A stretch of DNA of 5,637 nucleotides from Helicobacteraceae bacterium. GTDB lineage: Bacteria; Campylobacterota; Campylobacteria; Campylobacterales; Sulfurimonadaceae. Location of the stretch: positions 1 to 5,637 of the forward strand of contig DAOWOG010000107.1 in NCBI GenBank assembly GCA_030642185.1, given 5' to 3'. Below are positions 5,429 to 5,637 of the stretch, piece by piece; position 1 is the first letter of the stretch, and each line of letters begins with the position of its first letter. Below the pieces are notes generated by a model. The model was not told where the DNA came from. It searched no databases and saw only the letters and a program-made list of their open reading frames with translations. The position numbers and the translations under genes were made by a program.

Positions 5429-5568
5429 CTTGAGCCTTGTTTACAGTGTGTTTTTTATTGAAATTTGTTGAAATACGAAATTACTTGAAAAAACTTCAAC
5501 GAGACAGGGGTAACGGGGCTGTGCTTACCCTTACCTATACAGCAGTCATCAAGAATACCTTTTAATTC

Positions 5569-5574
5569 TATACT
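5569..5574 (+). promoter_or_regulatory. Possible -10 (TATACT) before the right-edge reading frame
   Basis: TATACT at this position, with TTTTAATTC just upstream, would start transcription near 5581, 16 nt before the ATG at 5597, leaving room for GGATGAGAAG as ribosome site. No -35 is visible. Confidence 0.3.
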
Positions 5575-5596
5575 TTGTTTGGATGAGAAGTTAGAT

Positions 5597-5637
5597 ATGG
5601 TACCAATGGTGAAAACTTATATCTGCAATCGCTTCAA
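5597..5637 (+). CDS. Start of a plus-strand gene, possibly a tyrosine recombinase (cut by window edge)
   Basis: The ATG at 5597 opens MVPMVKTYICNRF, still open at the window end; a second in-frame ATG lies at 5606. GAGAAG six nt upstream of the first ATG is an acceptable ribosome site. The string TYICNRF resembles the first strand of the N-terminal arm-binding domain of phage-type integrases (commonly 'x-Y-L-C/x-R-x-x-x-Y-Y-F-R'). With a tRNA-proximal accessory region this is a sensible guess, but only 13 residues are visible and no catalytic residue (R-H-R-Y) can be seen. The frame is also open upstream to 5489, without a start codon. Confidence 0.33.
   Translation, partial: MVPMVKTYICNRF

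Larger units (their letters stand above)
5041..5596. other. 556-bp stretch without a firm gene
   Basis: No reading frame here is long enough to call with confidence on either strand. What it contains: several short minus-strand frames listed separately (5061-5186 and 5179-5408), a 12-bp tandem repeat (5154-5189), a C8 run (5270-5277), a 10-mer TAACGGGGCT present twice (5421-5430 and 5511-5520), a CCCC/GGGG hairpin (5412-5428), and TTGAAAT repeated at 5458 and 5468. Base composition is less A+T-rich than the three-gene cassette, so it may have a separate origin. It could be decayed coding sequence, a regulatory or attachment region, or part of a compact phage-like element. Confidence 0.5.
3282..5637. 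mobile_element. Probable genomic island or integrative element at tRNA-Ser (left part only)
   Basis: Everything to the right of the tRNA differs from the core block. It is visibly richer in A+T, its proteins are unfamiliar and short, one gene is interrupted, starts are unusual (GTG, TTG), and a long stretch has no clear gene. Helically spaced AGTCCG repeats sit just past the tRNA, and a recombinase-like N-terminus starts at the right edge. Insertion at the 3' end of a tRNA gene by a tyrosine recombinase is a well-known mechanism. The other end (attR, a copy of the tRNA 3' end) must lie outside the window, so the element's limits are inferred. Confidence 0.45.

Noticed and set aside
5251..5433. 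60-codon plus-strand open frame with an aromatic, hydrophobic C-terminal half
   Set aside because: No ATG and no ribosome site before its only candidate start (TTG 5278). It opposes the candidate membrane-protein frame; I cannot decide which, if either, is real, so I did not list it as a gene.
3282..5637. CRISPR array, insertion sequence or transposase
   Set aside because: No regularly spaced long repeats, no terminal inverted repeats and no transposase motifs were found on either strand.

Overview
The window looks like a piece of a Campylobacterota chromosome (Sulfurimonas/Sulfurovum-like). I infer this from the gene style and from the pairing of a Rieske petA gene with mnmG, not from any search. 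It has two parts: a core block at 1-3281 and an AT-rich accessory block from 3282 to the right edge. The junction is the 3' end of a tRNA-Ser(GGA) gene, a classic integration target.

Core block. Three genes lie on the minus strand in the order mnmG (1160-3037), a glycosyltransferase-like protein (297-1163), and the N-terminal part of petA (1-233, cut by the left edge). mnmG and the second gene share an ATGA overlap, so they are probably translationally coupled; petA follows after 63 nt and may have its own promoter. mnmG and the tRNA gene diverge from 3038-3193, which carries a TATAAT-type -10 for each and a 10-bp CCCGGG-centred palindrome.

Accessory block. After the tRNA come four AGTCCG direct repeats spaced by roughly whole helical turns (3361-3406), as expected of recombinase or excisionase binding sites. 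Then follow a weak minus-strand hairpin terminator and a small hydrophilic gene interrupted by an in-frame TAA at codon 10 (3506-3817). Next is a compact minus-strand cassette of three uncharacterised genes (4960-4685, 4688-4104, 4302-3907). Its first two genes overlap by 4 nt (GTGA) and the last two by 199 nt; starts are ATG, GTG and TTG. This cassette is the best candidate for an undescribed system. The first protein resembles DUF3467-type small proteins in layout, the second has a W-x-YG / FFPGLDAEI core, and the third is Cys/His-containing with EHWDPRRG and GDTCH motifs.

Right end. From 4961 to 5596 there is no gene I can call firmly. The stretch holds a probable cassette promoter, a 12-bp tandem repeat, a run of eight C (G on the minus strand), a duplicated 10-mer and several short minus-strand frames that read like a broken small membrane-protein gene. 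At the right edge a plus-strand reading frame begins (5597 onward) whose first residues resemble the N-terminus of a tyrosine recombinase. If so, the accessory block is an integrative element inserted at tRNA-Ser, with the three-gene cassette as cargo.
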